Assembly (NCBI RefSeq): GCF_943193085.1
Contig: NZ_CALPCU010000013.1
Location: 1 to 64,000, forward strand
Length of the DNA stretch: 64,000 nucleotides
Source of the DNA: Vermiculatibacterium agrestimuris
Lineage (GTDB): Bacteria > Bacillota > Clostridia > Oscillospirales > Oscillospiraceae
Reading direction: 5' to 3'
Under the pieces are notes generated by a model, which made no database searches, had not been told where the DNA came from, and saw nothing but the letters and a program-made list of their open reading frames with translations. Each line of letters starts with the position of its first letter. The first letter of the stretch is position 1. A program made the translations under genes and the position numbers. Below, piece after piece: positions 32,972 through 41,462 of this stretch.

Positions 32972-34648
32972 TTGAAGAAAAAGCAGCCAAATAATCAGAG
33001 GATTACAGCATTATACGCCAGATTGTCCCGTGACGACGAGAAAGAGGGTATCTCAGGGTCAATCCAAAATCAAAAGGCCATCTTGGAGAAATTTGCCAGC
33101 GACAATCATCTGCCTAATCCAAGATTTTTCTTTGATGACGGTTACTCAGGTGTTTCGTTCACCCGTCCGGCCTTTATGGAAATCATGGAGTTGGCCGAGC
33201 AGGGGCTTGTGGCAAACCTTGTTGTAAAAGACCACTCAAGGCTGGGGCGTAACCGTCTTGTGGTAGGCCAACTGTTGGAAGAAGATTTTGTCCGGCTGAA
33301 TGTGCGGTATATCGCCATCATGGACAACATCGACACCGCAAACGGAGTGAGCGATATCGTTCCTATGCAGGATTTGTTCAATGAATGGCACGCAAAAAAT
33401 ACGAGTGACAAGGTACGGAGGGTCATGCAGAGTCGCGGCAATGCCGGAATACCTCTGACCACGAACACTCCCTTTGGCTATAAGAAAGATCCAGAGGACA
33501 AGAACAGGTGGATCGTGGATGAACCGGCAGCGGAGGTAGTACAACGGATTTTCCGAATGAGCGTGTCCGGCCTGGGGCCTACGCAAATCGCCAAGCGGCT
33601 AAAGTCTGACGGCGTGATGACCCCCAGCGAGTATCTGCACAGCGTTGGCGTAAAATGCCCCGTTAAGCCCCCTGTGTACCCGCATAACTGGTGTTCCTCC
33701 ACCGTGGCCGCTATTCTGGACAGGCAGGAGTACACCGGCGATACGGTAAATTTCCGCTCGTTCAGACAATCCTTTAAGTTGAAGAAGCGGATGGACAAGC
33801 CCCAGGAGGAATGGAAAATCTTCCCGGACACCCATCCCGCCATCATCGACCGTGAAACTTTTGCCCTCGTGCAAGACCTCCGGCAGCACCGCCGCAGGCC
33901 CACGAGAACGGGCATCGTCAGTATGTTCTCCGGGCTTCTTTACTGTGCCGACTGCGGCAGTAAGCTGGGGTACAGCGCCACCAACAACTACAAGCGGGAG
34001 CAGGCGTTTTTCTTCTGTTCTGCTTATCGAGGAAATTCCAACGTTTGCTCGGCCCATTTCATCCGGGAAAAAGTAGTTGAGGAATTGGTGCTGGAAGGTC
34101 TGCAAAGACTGTTGTGGTACATCCAGGTCTATGAAAAGCGGTTTGCCCAGGAACAGATGGAACGGTTTGGCATTCAAGAAAAAAGAGAGTTGACCGCCAG
34201 GGGCCGGGAGTTGGACAAGGCCAAACAGCGGGTGGTGGAGATCGACCAGCTTATCCAGAAAAGCTACGAGGACATGAGTAAGGGTTTACTTTCGGAGGAA
34301 CGGTTTGCCACCCTGTCTGTATCACTGGAAACCGAGCAGAAGCAGTTGAAAACAACTATCCCGGAGATGGAGGCCAGCTTGGAGGCCACCACGGACAAGG
34401 CCGCTGACTTACAGCGGTTCATTGAGCGGGCCAGACAGGTGACCCGGCTGACGAAATTGACGCCTGAGATTGTCCATGAGTTCATTGACAAAATCGTGGT
34501 GTCCAAGCCCGACAAGGCAGGCGGCAAGCGGCACCAGCGGGTGGACATTCACTACAACACCATTGGCCTATGGTGCGCTCCCTCCCCTGAAGAAATGGAG
34601 AGACTGTACCAGGAACATCTTGCAAACCAGCGGAAAAGGACGGCATAG
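32972..34648 (+). CDS. Large serine recombinase (TnpX family)
   Basis: 558 residues from TTG 32972 (AAGGAG upstream). The catalytic serine is in ITALYARLSRDDE (Ser 19), with the resolvase domain landmarks DDGYSGVSFTRPAF and VVKDHSRLGRNRL, a recombinase domain (about 170-280), a zinc ribbon (LLYCADCGSKL ... FFCSAYRGNSNVCSAH) and a long coiled coil (about 385-490). It would catalyse excision and insertion of element A; it is the last gene before the right end. Confidence 0.95.
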   Translation: MKKKQPNNQRITALYARLSRDDEKEGISGSIQNQKAILEKFASDNHLPNPRFFFDDGYSGVSFTRPAFMEIMELAEQGLVANLVVKDHSRLGRNRLVVGQLLEEDFVRLNVRYIAIMDNIDTANGVSDIVPMQDLFNEWHAKNTSDKVRRVMQSRGNAGIPLTTNTPFGYKKDPEDKNRWIVDEPAAEVVQRIFRMSVSGLGPTQIAKRLKSDGVMTPSEYLHSVGVKCPVKPPVYPHNWCSSTVAAILDRQEYTGDTVNFRSFRQSFKLKKRMDKPQEEWKIFPDTHPAIIDRETFALVQDLRQHRRRPTRTGIVSMFSGLLYCADCGSKLGYSATNNYKREQAFFFCSAYRGNSNVCSAHFIREKVVEELVLEGLQRLLWYIQVYEKRFAQEQMERFGIQEKRELTARGRELDKAKQRVVEIDQLIQKSYEDMSKGLLSEERFATLSVSLETEQKQLKTTIPEMEASLEATTDKAADLQRFIERARQVTRLTKLTPEIVHEFIDKIVVSKPDKAGGKRHQRVDIHYNTIGLWCAPSPEEMERLYQEHLANQRKRTA

Positions 34649-34693
34649 CCACAACTACGCCGTCCAAATAGATAGAATTTCTTTACAGGTTAG

Positions 34694-34749
34694 CCCAAGG
34701 CCGACACTTCCTTACGGAGTGTCGGCCTTGGGGCAGACCCGGTTTTTTG
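34694..34749 (-). repeat. Right end of element A: hairpin plus 20-bp inverted repeat
   Basis: CCCAAGGCCGACACT / AGTGTCGGCCTTGGG (34694-34732) is followed by the 20-bp repeat at 34730-34749, the exact reverse complement of 20680-20699. It lies 46 bp after the recombinase stop and 12 bp before the neighbouring backbone gene's stop. Confidence 0.8.
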
Positions 34750-34760
34750 ATTCGTTTCTG

Positions 34761-35981
34761 TCAGCCGCCCATGGTCATTCCCGACCCCAGGCCGTCCTTT
34801 TCCAGCATCCGCTCCAGCACCTCCACGTCAGTGGCGATGTCCATGGCGTCGGTCTGGAAGAGCTGATCCAACTGTTTCTCAAAGCCCTCCACCACCTTGT
34901 CCATCATGTCCTCGATGCGCTTTTTGGAGGCGGTGATATTGTCCCCCTCCACCCCCTGGGCGTCCAGCTGGGCGTAAGTCTTGAGCAGCTTGAGGGTGGT
35001 GGGCAGGTAGTAGTTCAAAAACTGCCGCAGTTCAGTGGCCTTGGCGGGATTTTGCCGCTGGTAATCCAGGATCTTTTTGGTGATCTCCCCAATGCGGTCG
35101 ATCTTCCGGGTCATCTCCTCGCCGGGGATGGCGTCGTTGACCGCGCGGATCTCCCGGAGGATGGCGTCGTCGTCCTCCTGGGGCTCCTTTTTGGCCTTTG
35201 CCTGGGAGGACTCGGGCGTGACCTGAGGTTCCGGGGCGGGCTCGTAGCCCTGGTCGGTGAGCACCAGCCGTCCGCTGGCCCGGTCGATGTAGCCCATGGG
35301 CAAAATGCCGTCGGAGAGCATTTTCTGAATGTCGGCGATCACCCGCTTTTCACTGACCCCGGCGGCCCCCGCCAGGTCAGAGAGGAAGACGGAGCTTCTC
35401 TGCCCAATGACCCCCATATAGAGCCGCTGACGACGGGACAGCCTGGTTTTGCCGATGCCGTGTCCCAGGAGAAATAGCCAAGCGCAGAGAAAACCAAAGA
35501 TGGGAAACCACTCGTCGGCATAGAGAAGCAGGCCGTAGTGCAGGGCTTCGATAAACTCCACGGCAAAACCGATGCCGAAGATAAAGCTCATAACACCGCC
35601 CAGAATGGTCATGGCCTTGCCGTCCCGGATCTTTTTCTCCCAGCTTTTCTTCTTCGGGCTGGGGGCCTGCTTCTGAGCCTGCCCGGCCTGGCCATAGTGG
35701 TAGGGACTGCCGCCGGCCTTCTGGGCTCCGGGGACGGCGGAGCCTGTTCCAGTCCCCGTCTTTGCCTGGCTCTGGCCCTGCCCGGTGTATGTATAATGAT
35801 AGGTGTAGCCCGTTCCGGTGGTTCGGCCCTGCTGAGGGCGCGCGCCGGTATTGAGCTTGTCCGTGGGGATGCGCACACCGCCCAGATTGAGGAACAGCAG
35901 CACCATGCCCACGGGCCAGAAAAAGATAAAACCTAAAATAATGGCCCACCAAGGGATCTCAGAACCCTGTTTATTGTTCAT
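34761..35981 (-). CDS. XpaC-like membrane protein (5-bromo-4-chloroindolyl phosphate hydrolysis family)
   Basis: 406 residues: one N-terminal helix pair (IPWWAIILGFIFFWPVGMVLLFLNLGG), a Gln/Gly/Thr-rich linker (about 50-120), two helices (about 135-190), a winged-helix-like segment (VFLSDLAGAAGVSEKRVIADIQKMLSDGIL) and a C-terminal helical region (DRIGEITKKILDYQRQNPAKATELRQFLNYYLPTTLKLLKTYAQLD) that defines the XpaC family. The partner TelA often found nearby is absent. ATG 35981 follows AGGGAGGGG. Confidence 0.8.
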   Translation of the reverse strand: MNNKQGSEIPWWAIILGFIFFWPVGMVLLFLNLGGVRIPTDKLNTGARPQQGRTTGTGYTYHYTYTGQGQSQAKTGTGTGSAVPGAQKAGGSPYHYGQAGQAQKQAPSPKKKSWEKKIRDGKAMTILGGVMSFIFGIGFAVEFIEALHYGLLLYADEWFPIFGFLCAWLFLLGHGIGKTRLSRRQRLYMGVIGQRSSVFLSDLAGAAGVSEKRVIADIQKMLSDGILPMGYIDRASGRLVLTDQGYEPAPEPQVTPESSQAKAKKEPQEDDDAILREIRAVNDAIPGEEMTRKIDRIGEITKKILDYQRQNPAKATELRQFLNYYLPTTLKLLKTYAQLDAQGVEGDNITASKKRIEDMMDKVVEGFEKQLDQLFQTDAMDIATDVEVLERMLEKDGLGSGMTMGG

Positions 35982-36091
35982 GGGGAATATCCCCTCCCTG
36001 AAATTACATACTTTTTTGATTCTCACATATCATACAACGATTTCAAGCGGTTGTAAAGGAAAAATAGAGGGGCGCTGTAACCGTTCTGTTA

Positions 36092-36120
36092 TTGATTTTT
36101 AGTGCGAAATGTCCTATAAT
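36092..36120 (+). promoter_or_regulatory. Sigma-A promoter of the VanW gene
   Basis: TTGATT (36092-36097), 17-bp spacer, TATAAT (36115-36120). Confidence 0.8.
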
Positions 36121-36174
36121 AACTCTATATATTGTGTATGACCGCCCCCTGGGGCGGTATTGGAGTGATCGAGC

Positions 36175-38028
36175 ATGGAAGAGAAGGATACGAGAGCCGG
36201 CGGGAAGCGGGTGGCGGCCGGCAGCGGCGGTGGGGGCAAGAAGGCCGCCGTTGCCCTGGGCGCTGTCGCGGCGCTGCTGCTGGCGGGCTATCTGGGCCTT
36301 TGCGCCTATGCCGGAAGCGGCGGCGGACGGATGGCGCCCAACACCCATATCGGCGGTGTGGCGGTGGGCGGACAGTCCACCGAGGCCGCCGCGGAGACCC
36401 TGGAGCGTGCCATGGAGGCGCGGCTGGCCGAGCTCGAGGTGCAGTTCTCCTGTGAGGGGCGCATCTACACCGTTCCCGGCGGAGAGTTTTCCTATGACGC
36501 GGCGGGGGCGGTGCGGGCGGCCTCGCCTGCCTCCAGCGGCTTTTTTACCCGGGGAGCCAAATTTCTGCAGGGCCTTCTGAGCAAGAACGGCCATGCTGTG
36601 TCCCTGACCCTGGATCATATGCCGGAGGCTGTGACCAGAGCCGCCCGGGAGTGCGGGGATGCGGACGCCCAGACCACCTGGGAGGTCACCGACACCGCTG
36701 TGCTCTTTACCAAGGGCCGTACCGGGCGCAGCCTGGACGCCGCCCAGCTCATGGCCGCGCTCACCGAGCGGGCGGGCCACCTTTTCAATAATGACGAGCC
36801 TGCCGGCTATGTGCCTGTAGAGGCTGCCATCGCCGTGGCTCCGCCTGCCGAGCCGGATTTTGAGATGATCCGCCGGGGCCTCTTTACGCAGGCCGCCGAT
36901 GCCTATCTGGATCGGGAGAGCGGGGAGATCGTCCCCTCGGTCACCGGAAAGGATCTGGATATCGACGCCGCCCGCACCGCTTTGGCCGGGACGGAGGAGG
37001 GCAAGCTGTGCCGGGTGGAGCTCAAGCTGGACGTGCCCGCGGTCACCACCGAGGGCCTGACCGAAAGCCTCTTCCGCGACACCCTGGGTTCCGCGGCCAC
37101 CCGGGTCACCGGCACCGCCGACCGCAGAATGAACGTGCGGGTGGCGGCGGCCTTCCTGGACGGAAAGATCGTCTTCCCCGGGGAGGAATTTTCCTTCAAC
37201 CAGGCCTGCAGCCCCTACTCCGTGGCCAATGGCTACGGAAAGGCCACCGCCTACGTCAACGGCCTTTCCAAGGACACGGTGGCCGGCGGCATCTGCCAGG
37301 CCAGCTCCACCCTCTACTGGGCCAGCCTGCGGGCCAACCTGGAGACCCTGGAACGTTCCGCCCACCGCTATGAGCCCTCCTACGTCAACGGCGGCCTGGA
37401 CGCCACGGTCTATGGGGACTATCAGGAGGAGGGGAGCCTGGACTTCCGCTTTCAGAACAGCACGGAGCACCCCATCAAGCTGGAAGCCTATATGGATGAG
37501 AGAAATTACCTCTATGTGAACATCTACGGCACAGATACCACCGGCATCCACGGTGAGCCCTACTCTACCAACCGGGTAGTGATCCAGGCCTACCAGACCG
37601 TCTATGAGCCCAGCGACGCCATCCCCCAGGGCACCACCCAGAAGGATCCTGAGCGTACCGGCTACCATGCCGTGAGCTGGGACACCTACCAAAAGCTGGT
37701 GGACGCCGAGGGCAACACCATCTCTGAGACCAAACTCTATACCACAAAATACAAGCTGCGCAACGCGGTGGTGCTCTATAACCCCGCCGATATGGCCCTC
37801 TGGGGCATCGACCCCTATACGGGCCTTCAGACCCTGGAGCCTGTGGTTCCCTCTGCGGAGCCGGAGGGCGGACAGCCCGGCGGGATGCTGCCGCCGGCGG
37901 AGACGGGGACGGTTCCCTCTGCCGGAGAGACGGAAACGCCGCAGCCCCCGGCGGAGACTGCTCCCGTCCTTCCCGTGCCGACCCCCATTCCCGATCCCGG
38001 CGAGGCCATTCTGCCTCCGGGCGTCTGA
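36175..38028 (+). CDS. VanW family protein with peptidoglycan-binding-like N-terminal domain
   Basis: 617 residues: membrane helix (about 24-45), two PG_binding_4-like domains (about 55-280), and a VanW domain (about 315-450; FPGEEFSFNQACSPY, GYGKATAYVNGLSKDTVAGGICQASSTLYWASLRANL, LDATVYGDYQEEGSLDFRFQNSTEHPI). A Pro/Glu/Thr-rich tail of about 60 residues ends the protein. VanW proteins accompany some vancomycin-resistance clusters but this stand-alone form is a common wall-associated protein of unknown activity. Confidence 0.9.
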   Translation: MEEKDTRAGGKRVAAGSGGGGKKAAVALGAVAALLLAGYLGLCAYAGSGGGRMAPNTHIGGVAVGGQSTEAAAETLERAMEARLAELEVQFSCEGRIYTVPGGEFSYDAAGAVRAASPASSGFFTRGAKFLQGLLSKNGHAVSLTLDHMPEAVTRAARECGDADAQTTWEVTDTAVLFTKGRTGRSLDAAQLMAALTERAGHLFNNDEPAGYVPVEAAIAVAPPAEPDFEMIRRGLFTQAADAYLDRESGEIVPSVTGKDLDIDAARTALAGTEEGKLCRVELKLDVPAVTTEGLTESLFRDTLGSAATRVTGTADRRMNVRVAAAFLDGKIVFPGEEFSFNQACSPYSVANGYGKATAYVNGLSKDTVAGGICQASSTLYWASLRANLETLERSAHRYEPSYVNGGLDATVYGDYQEEGSLDFRFQNSTEHPIKLEAYMDERNYLYVNIYGTDTTGIHGEPYSTNRVVIQAYQTVYEPSDAIPQGTTQKDPERTGYHAVSWDTYQKLVDAEGNTISETKLYTTKYKLRNAVVLYNPADMALWGIDPYTGLQTLEPVVPSAEPEGGQPGGMLPPAETGTVPSAGETETPQPPAETAPVLPVPTPIPDPGEAILPPGV

Positions 38029-38053
38029 GAGATAGAAAAGGAGCGTTCCTGCC

Positions 38054-38728
38054 ATGTTTCAGGGCTTTTCACCAGAGACCGTCGATTTTATGTGGGGCGT
38101 CCGCTTCAACAATGAGCGCGGCTGGTTCGAGGCACATAAAAGCGAGTATAAGACTTATTTAGAGTATCCCATGAAGGAGCTTTGCCGGGAACTCTACAAG
38201 GGCATGGATGAAAAATACGGGGCGCTGGGCCTGGTGAGCCGGGTGTGCCGTATCTACCGGGACGCCCGCCGCCTCCATGGCCGGGGGCCCTATAAGGATC
38301 ACCTGTGGCTGACTATCTCTCAGCCGGCGGAGCGGTGGAGCTGTCTGCCCACCTTCTGGTTTGAGATCGCTCCGGATAACTACAGCTTCGGCCTGGGCTA
38401 CTGGATGGCGAAGGCCTCCACCATGGCCAAGCTGCGCGCCCGGATGGACAACGACCCCGAGACCATGGAGAAGCTGGTGCGGAAGCTGGAGAAGCAGGAC
38501 ACCTTCCAGCTCCAGGGTGAGCCGTTCAAAAAACAAAAAGAGGCCCCCAGCGAGCTGCTCTCACCCTGGTACAACATGAAGGGGGGCTTTTCCATGAGCA
38601 GTGAGCGCCCCCACGACGAGCTGCTCTTCTCCCCGGAATTGAAGCCTCACATTCTGGAGCGGTGGGCGCTGCTGGTACCTCTGTTTCGCTACCTGTCCAC
38701 CCTGGACGGCGATCCTGACCCGAGATAA
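38054..38728 (+). CDS. DUF2461 family protein
   Basis: 224 residues with the family opening FSPETVDFMWGVRFNNERGWFEAHKSEYKTYLEYPMKEL and the RIYRDARRLHGRGPYKDHLWLTIS block. Structure-based function is unknown. It is 25 bp after the VanW gene, sharing its transcript, and ends before a bidirectional terminator. Confidence 0.88.
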   Translation: MFQGFSPETVDFMWGVRFNNERGWFEAHKSEYKTYLEYPMKELCRELYKGMDEKYGALGLVSRVCRIYRDARRLHGRGPYKDHLWLTISQPAERWSCLPTFWFEIAPDNYSFGLGYWMAKASTMAKLRARMDNDPETMEKLVRKLEKQDTFQLQGEPFKKQKEAPSELLSPWYNMKGGFSMSSERPHDELLFSPELKPHILERWALLVPLFRYLSTLDGDPDPR

Positions 38729-38771
38729 GAACGCCAAGACCCGCGCCGAAGGATAAGCTTCATAAAGAAAT

Positions 38772-38812
38772 AAAGGGCAAGACAGACCGTAATGGTTTGT
38801 CTTGCCCTTTTT
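38772..38812. terminator. Bidirectional terminator
   Basis: AAAGGGCAAGACAGACC / GGTTTGTCTTGCCCTTT (one wobble) around GTAAT with T5 to the right and an A-rich left side. It separates the convergent DUF2461 and hxlR-like genes. Confidence 0.88.
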
Positions 38813-38862
38813 ATTAAGAGGTTTTAACAGAGTATCTCATTCGGACGGTCATTCACGTGCTT

Positions 38863-39201
38863 TCAATCTGTGCAATCCGGTAGATTGCGTTCTCCCCATT
38901 GTTTCATATAGCGGATCACATCAATAAAGCTCATTCCCAGTTCAGACAGCGTGTATTCCACCCTTGGCGGAATCTCCTTATAGTCATGCCGGATCAAAAA
39001 TCCATCGGCTTCTAATTCCCGAAGCTGTTTTGTCAGGGAGGACTCCGTGATCTCGCCGAGCTGGCGGCGCAAAGCGCCAAACCTGTGAATGTCGTGAAAG
39101 GCAATATAGTAGAGGATTTCGAGTTTCCACTTTCCGCCCAACATTTTTTGAAGCGTTGACATGGTTTTGCAGCGTTGGATCGCTGTTTCTGTTTTTCTCA
39201 T
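38863..39201 (-). CDS. HxlR family winged-helix regulator
   Basis: 112 residues with the HxlR pattern LGGKWKLEILYYIAFHDIHRFGALRRQLGEITESSLTKQLRELEADGFLIRHDYKEIPPRVEYTLSELG. A Cys near position 12 (IQRCKTM) could be redox- or aldehyde-sensing as in HypR/HxlR. ATG 39201 is favoured; GTG two codons earlier is possible. Divergent from the radical SAM gene and probably its regulator. Confidence 0.92.
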   Translation of the reverse strand: MRKTETAIQRCKTMSTLQKMLGGKWKLEILYYIAFHDIHRFGALRRQLGEITESSLTKQLRELEADGFLIRHDYKEIPPRVEYTLSELGMSFIDVIRYMKQWGERNLPDCTD

Positions 39202-39252
39202 TTCCACGACCTCCTGTCAATACATTGTATCGCTGTAACATCAAAATAGCAA

Positions 39253-39303
39253 GGTACTACAAAAAAGTACCGTACTTTTATTTTCTTTGTACTATGATAT
39301 AAT
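39253..39303. promoter_or_regulatory. Divergent promoter region with palindromic operators
   Basis: AAAAGTAC-C-GTACTTTT (39263-39279) is a perfect palindrome and overlaps GGTACT-n7-AGTACC (39253-39271). An extended -10 TGATATAAT (39295-39303) serves the radical SAM gene; on the minus strand TTGCTA-17 bp-TACAAT serves the regulator. The palindrome sits between the two, as expected for HxlR control. Confidence 0.7.
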
Positions 39304-39328
39304 GACGGAAAAACAAGGAGGTTCTGCT

Positions 39329-40264
39329 ATGCACTACACGGGAACAATATGGCGGCCGCCTTACGAGGCTTCCTCGCTGCTGCTTGAAGTCACGGCTGGC
39401 TGCACCCACCACAAATGTAAATTCTGTACGCTCTATCATGACCTGCCGTTCAAATTCAGAATGTCCCCCCTTGCGGATATCGAGAGCGACCTGCAGGAGG
39501 CCCAGCTCTGGAGTAACGACCCTATCTCCATGCTGACGGCCCGCTTGCAGGGGATACCCAGGCCGGAACGTATCCAGCGGGCTTTTTTGACCGGGGCAAA
39601 CCCCTTTGTATTGAAGTGTGAACGGCTTATGGCTATTGCTGACCTGATCCGGCAGTACATTCCCTCCATTAAAACGATTGGATGCTTTTCACGAATTACA
39701 GATGTTGCGTTAAAGTCGGACGAGGAATTGGCATCACTCCATCAAGCTGGATATGACGGCCTGACCATCGGAATAGAAACTGGCGATGATGAAGCCCTGC
39801 GATTTATGAATAAAGGCTATGTCGCCGCTGATATTGTAAAGCAATGCCGGCGGTTAGACAAGGTCGGTATTCATTACAGCTTCTTCTACCTGGTGAGTAT
39901 TTCCGGCGCCGGCCGGGGCGAAATTGGCGCAAAAGCGACTGCTGCCGTCTGCAATCAACTCCACCCAACGCTCATTGGCGTCAATATGTTGACCATCTGC
40001 CCGGATTCGGAGCTTTATCAGGAAATCCAACGTGGCAACTGGCAAGAGGAAAGTGAGATTGAAAAGTATAAGGAAATTCGCACTCTCCTTGAAAACTTGG
40101 AGATACCTACCCAATTTGCCGCTTTAGGCGCATCCAATGCGTTTCAGTTTCAAGGAACTCTGCCGGAGGATAAAGACGTTCTTGCCGCGGCGCTTGACAA
40201 AATCATTAAAAATGTACGGGAGGATGACTTGCGTGAATATCGCAAGAAGCTCCCCCACTTATAA
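39329..40264 (+). CDS. Radical SAM protein
   Basis: 311 residues. The cluster motif CTHHKCKFC (CxxxxCxxC-like, with the Elp3/MiaB-type spacing CxxxCxxC read as HHKCKFC) follows SSLLLEVTAGC, then GANPFVLKCERL and GLTIGIETGDDEALRFMNKGY typical of B12-less YgiQ/coproporphyrinogen-like radical SAM enzymes. No cobalamin or TRAM domain is seen. ATG 39329 has AAGGAGG 8 nt upstream. Substrate unknown; divergent HxlR gene suggests inducible expression. Confidence 0.85.
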   Translation: MHYTGTIWRPPYEASSLLLEVTAGCTHHKCKFCTLYHDLPFKFRMSPLADIESDLQEAQLWSNDPISMLTARLQGIPRPERIQRAFLTGANPFVLKCERLMAIADLIRQYIPSIKTIGCFSRITDVALKSDEELASLHQAGYDGLTIGIETGDDEALRFMNKGYVAADIVKQCRRLDKVGIHYSFFYLVSISGAGRGEIGAKATAAVCNQLHPTLIGVNMLTICPDSELYQEIQRGNWQEESEIEKYKEIRTLLENLEIPTQFAALGASNAFQFQGTLPEDKDVLAAALDKIIKNVREDDLREYRKKLPHL

Positions 40265-40273
40265 AAATAGCGG

Positions 40274-40316
40274 GCCCCGCACAGGTGGATCCTTATAATG
40301 ATGCGGGCTTTTTATT
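40274..40316 (+). terminator. Weak terminator-like hairpin
   Basis: CCCGCA / TGCGGG with a 20-nt loop followed by CT5. Confidence 0.4.
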
Positions 40317-40390
40317 GCGAAACCTTCCAGTAAAAAATCCTCCCCAATGGACATACTGACCGCAGGAATGAACAGAAAGGCGGCGTTGGT

Positions 40391-41113
40391 GTGAAAGGGA
40401 AGGAAAAAGTTGTTGCCCTGGCTTTGGCGTTGGCACTGACGCTGGCGGGGGCGCGGTGGAGAGCGCCGGCGGCGGTGACGGCGGAAGGCCCGGCGGAGAT
40501 CGGGACGCAGGGCCCTCTCATTGCGCTCACCTTTGACGACGGCCCCCGCCGCTCCACCACCACCCAGCTTTTGGAGGGCCTGGCCCAGCGGGGGGTCGCC
40601 GCCACCTTTTTTCTCATTGGCGAGCAGGTGGAGGGCAACGAGGATCTGGTGGCCAGAATGGAGGCGGAGGGACACCAGGTGGGGATCCACACCTGGGATC
40701 ACGTCTCCCTTGCCGGGCTCAATGCCAGAGATTTTTACAGTCAGGTGGAGCGGACGGGCTCTCTGCTGTCCCAGACGCTGGGGCATGGGGGCTTTTTCCT
40801 TCGCCCGCCCTATGGACTGGTGGACAACGGGGTGAAAAAGCGCTCCGGCACGCCGATCATATTATGGTCGGTAGACCCCACCGACTGGGACGACAAAAAT
40901 ACCCAGCGGGTGGTGAGCGAGGTGGTCTCCCAGGCCCGGGACGGGGACATCATTCTCCTGCATGACATCTATCCCACTTCGGTGGAGGCGGCGCTTCAGA
41001 TCGTGGACGCCCTCCACGCCAAGGGGTTTCTCTTTGTCACGGTGGAGGAGCTGGCCCTCCAGCATCACGTGGCGCTGGAGCCGGGAGAGGTCTACTGCAA
41101 CTTCTGGCCGTAA
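40391..41113 (+). CDS. Polysaccharide deacetylase (NodB homology)
   Basis: 240 residues, GTG start, with a signal peptide (VVALALALALTLAGA). The catalytic motifs are intact: ALTFDDGP (catalytic base and metal Asp), HTWDHVSL (metal His pair) and RPPYG. It removes acetyl groups from wall or exopolysaccharide outside the cell. Its stop codon TAA lies directly at the left attachment site of element B, so the element uses the gene's 3' edge without damaging it. Confidence 0.92.
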   Translation: MKGKEKVVALALALALTLAGARWRAPAAVTAEGPAEIGTQGPLIALTFDDGPRRSTTTQLLEGLAQRGVAATFFLIGEQVEGNEDLVARMEAEGHQVGIHTWDHVSLAGLNARDFYSQVERTGSLLSQTLGHGGFFLRPPYGLVDNGVKKRSGTPIILWSVDPTDWDDKNTQRVVSEVVSQARDGDIILLHDIYPTSVEAALQIVDALHAKGFLFVTVEELALQHHVALEPGEVYCNFWP

Positions 41114-41123
41114 TTACAAAATA
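41112..41123 (+). repeat. attL of element B
   Basis: AATTACAAAATA, identical to 48255-48266. Flanking similarity continues weakly (GTCACAG versus ATAACAG). It begins at the TAA stop of the deacetylase gene. Confidence 0.8.
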
Positions 41124-41194
41124 GTCACAGTGAAAAGTGAAAAATGTAGTATTTCCAAGGGACGAGGGGCCACAGTAGGCGAGGAAAAGGGCCT

Positions 41195-41218
41195 GTTTTC
41201 CCTTTAGTTTTCCCTTTA
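41195..41218 (+). repeat. Left copy of the 24-bp end repeat
   Basis: GTTTTCCCTTTA twice in tandem, identical to 48128-48151 in the same orientation; probably integrase arm-type or host-factor sites. Confidence 0.75.
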
Positions 41219-41395
41219 CAGCTTTTGGGGAGGGTGTTTGCGGGCCTCTTTTGATGTCCGAATCGGAAACCGGCGACGGCCACCAGGCGGAGCTTGCCCG
41301 GGCCGCGGCGGCCCGCCCGCTCGGTGGGGATCTTCTTGGCGCCGGTCACCGGGCCCAGCTGGGGAGCTGGCCGGGGTGATCTCCGGGCCCACAAC

Positions 41396-41430
41396 ATAGA
41401 AAAACCGAGCGGGAGGGTGTCCCGCTCGGT
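41396..41430 (-). terminator. Terminator of the integrase gene
   Basis: CCGAGCGGGA / TCCCGCTCGG around a 5-nt loop; reading leftwards it is followed by T5. Confidence 0.85.
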
Positions 41431-41462
41431 GGTGTGGCCTTTATGGGGGGCGGCTGGGTCGC

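Larger units (their letters stand above)
20680..34749. mobile_element. Element A: Tn4451-like mobilizable element, about 14 kb
   Basis: The interval is bounded by 20-bp inverted repeats and contains, in order, tnpV, sigma-factor remnant, two-component system, lipoproteins, ABC exporter, candidate oriT, mobC, relaxase, tnpW and a large serine recombinase. Base composition is clearly lower in GC than the flanks. The recombinase at one end with TnpV and TnpW matches the Tn4451 gene set; it encodes its own relaxase but no type IV secretion, so transfer would need a helper. Confidence 0.85.

Noticed and set aside
20680..34749. Reading the 20-bp end repeats as serine-recombinase att cores
   Set aside because: att cores must be in direct orientation; these copies are inverted, so they are recorded as end repeats only.
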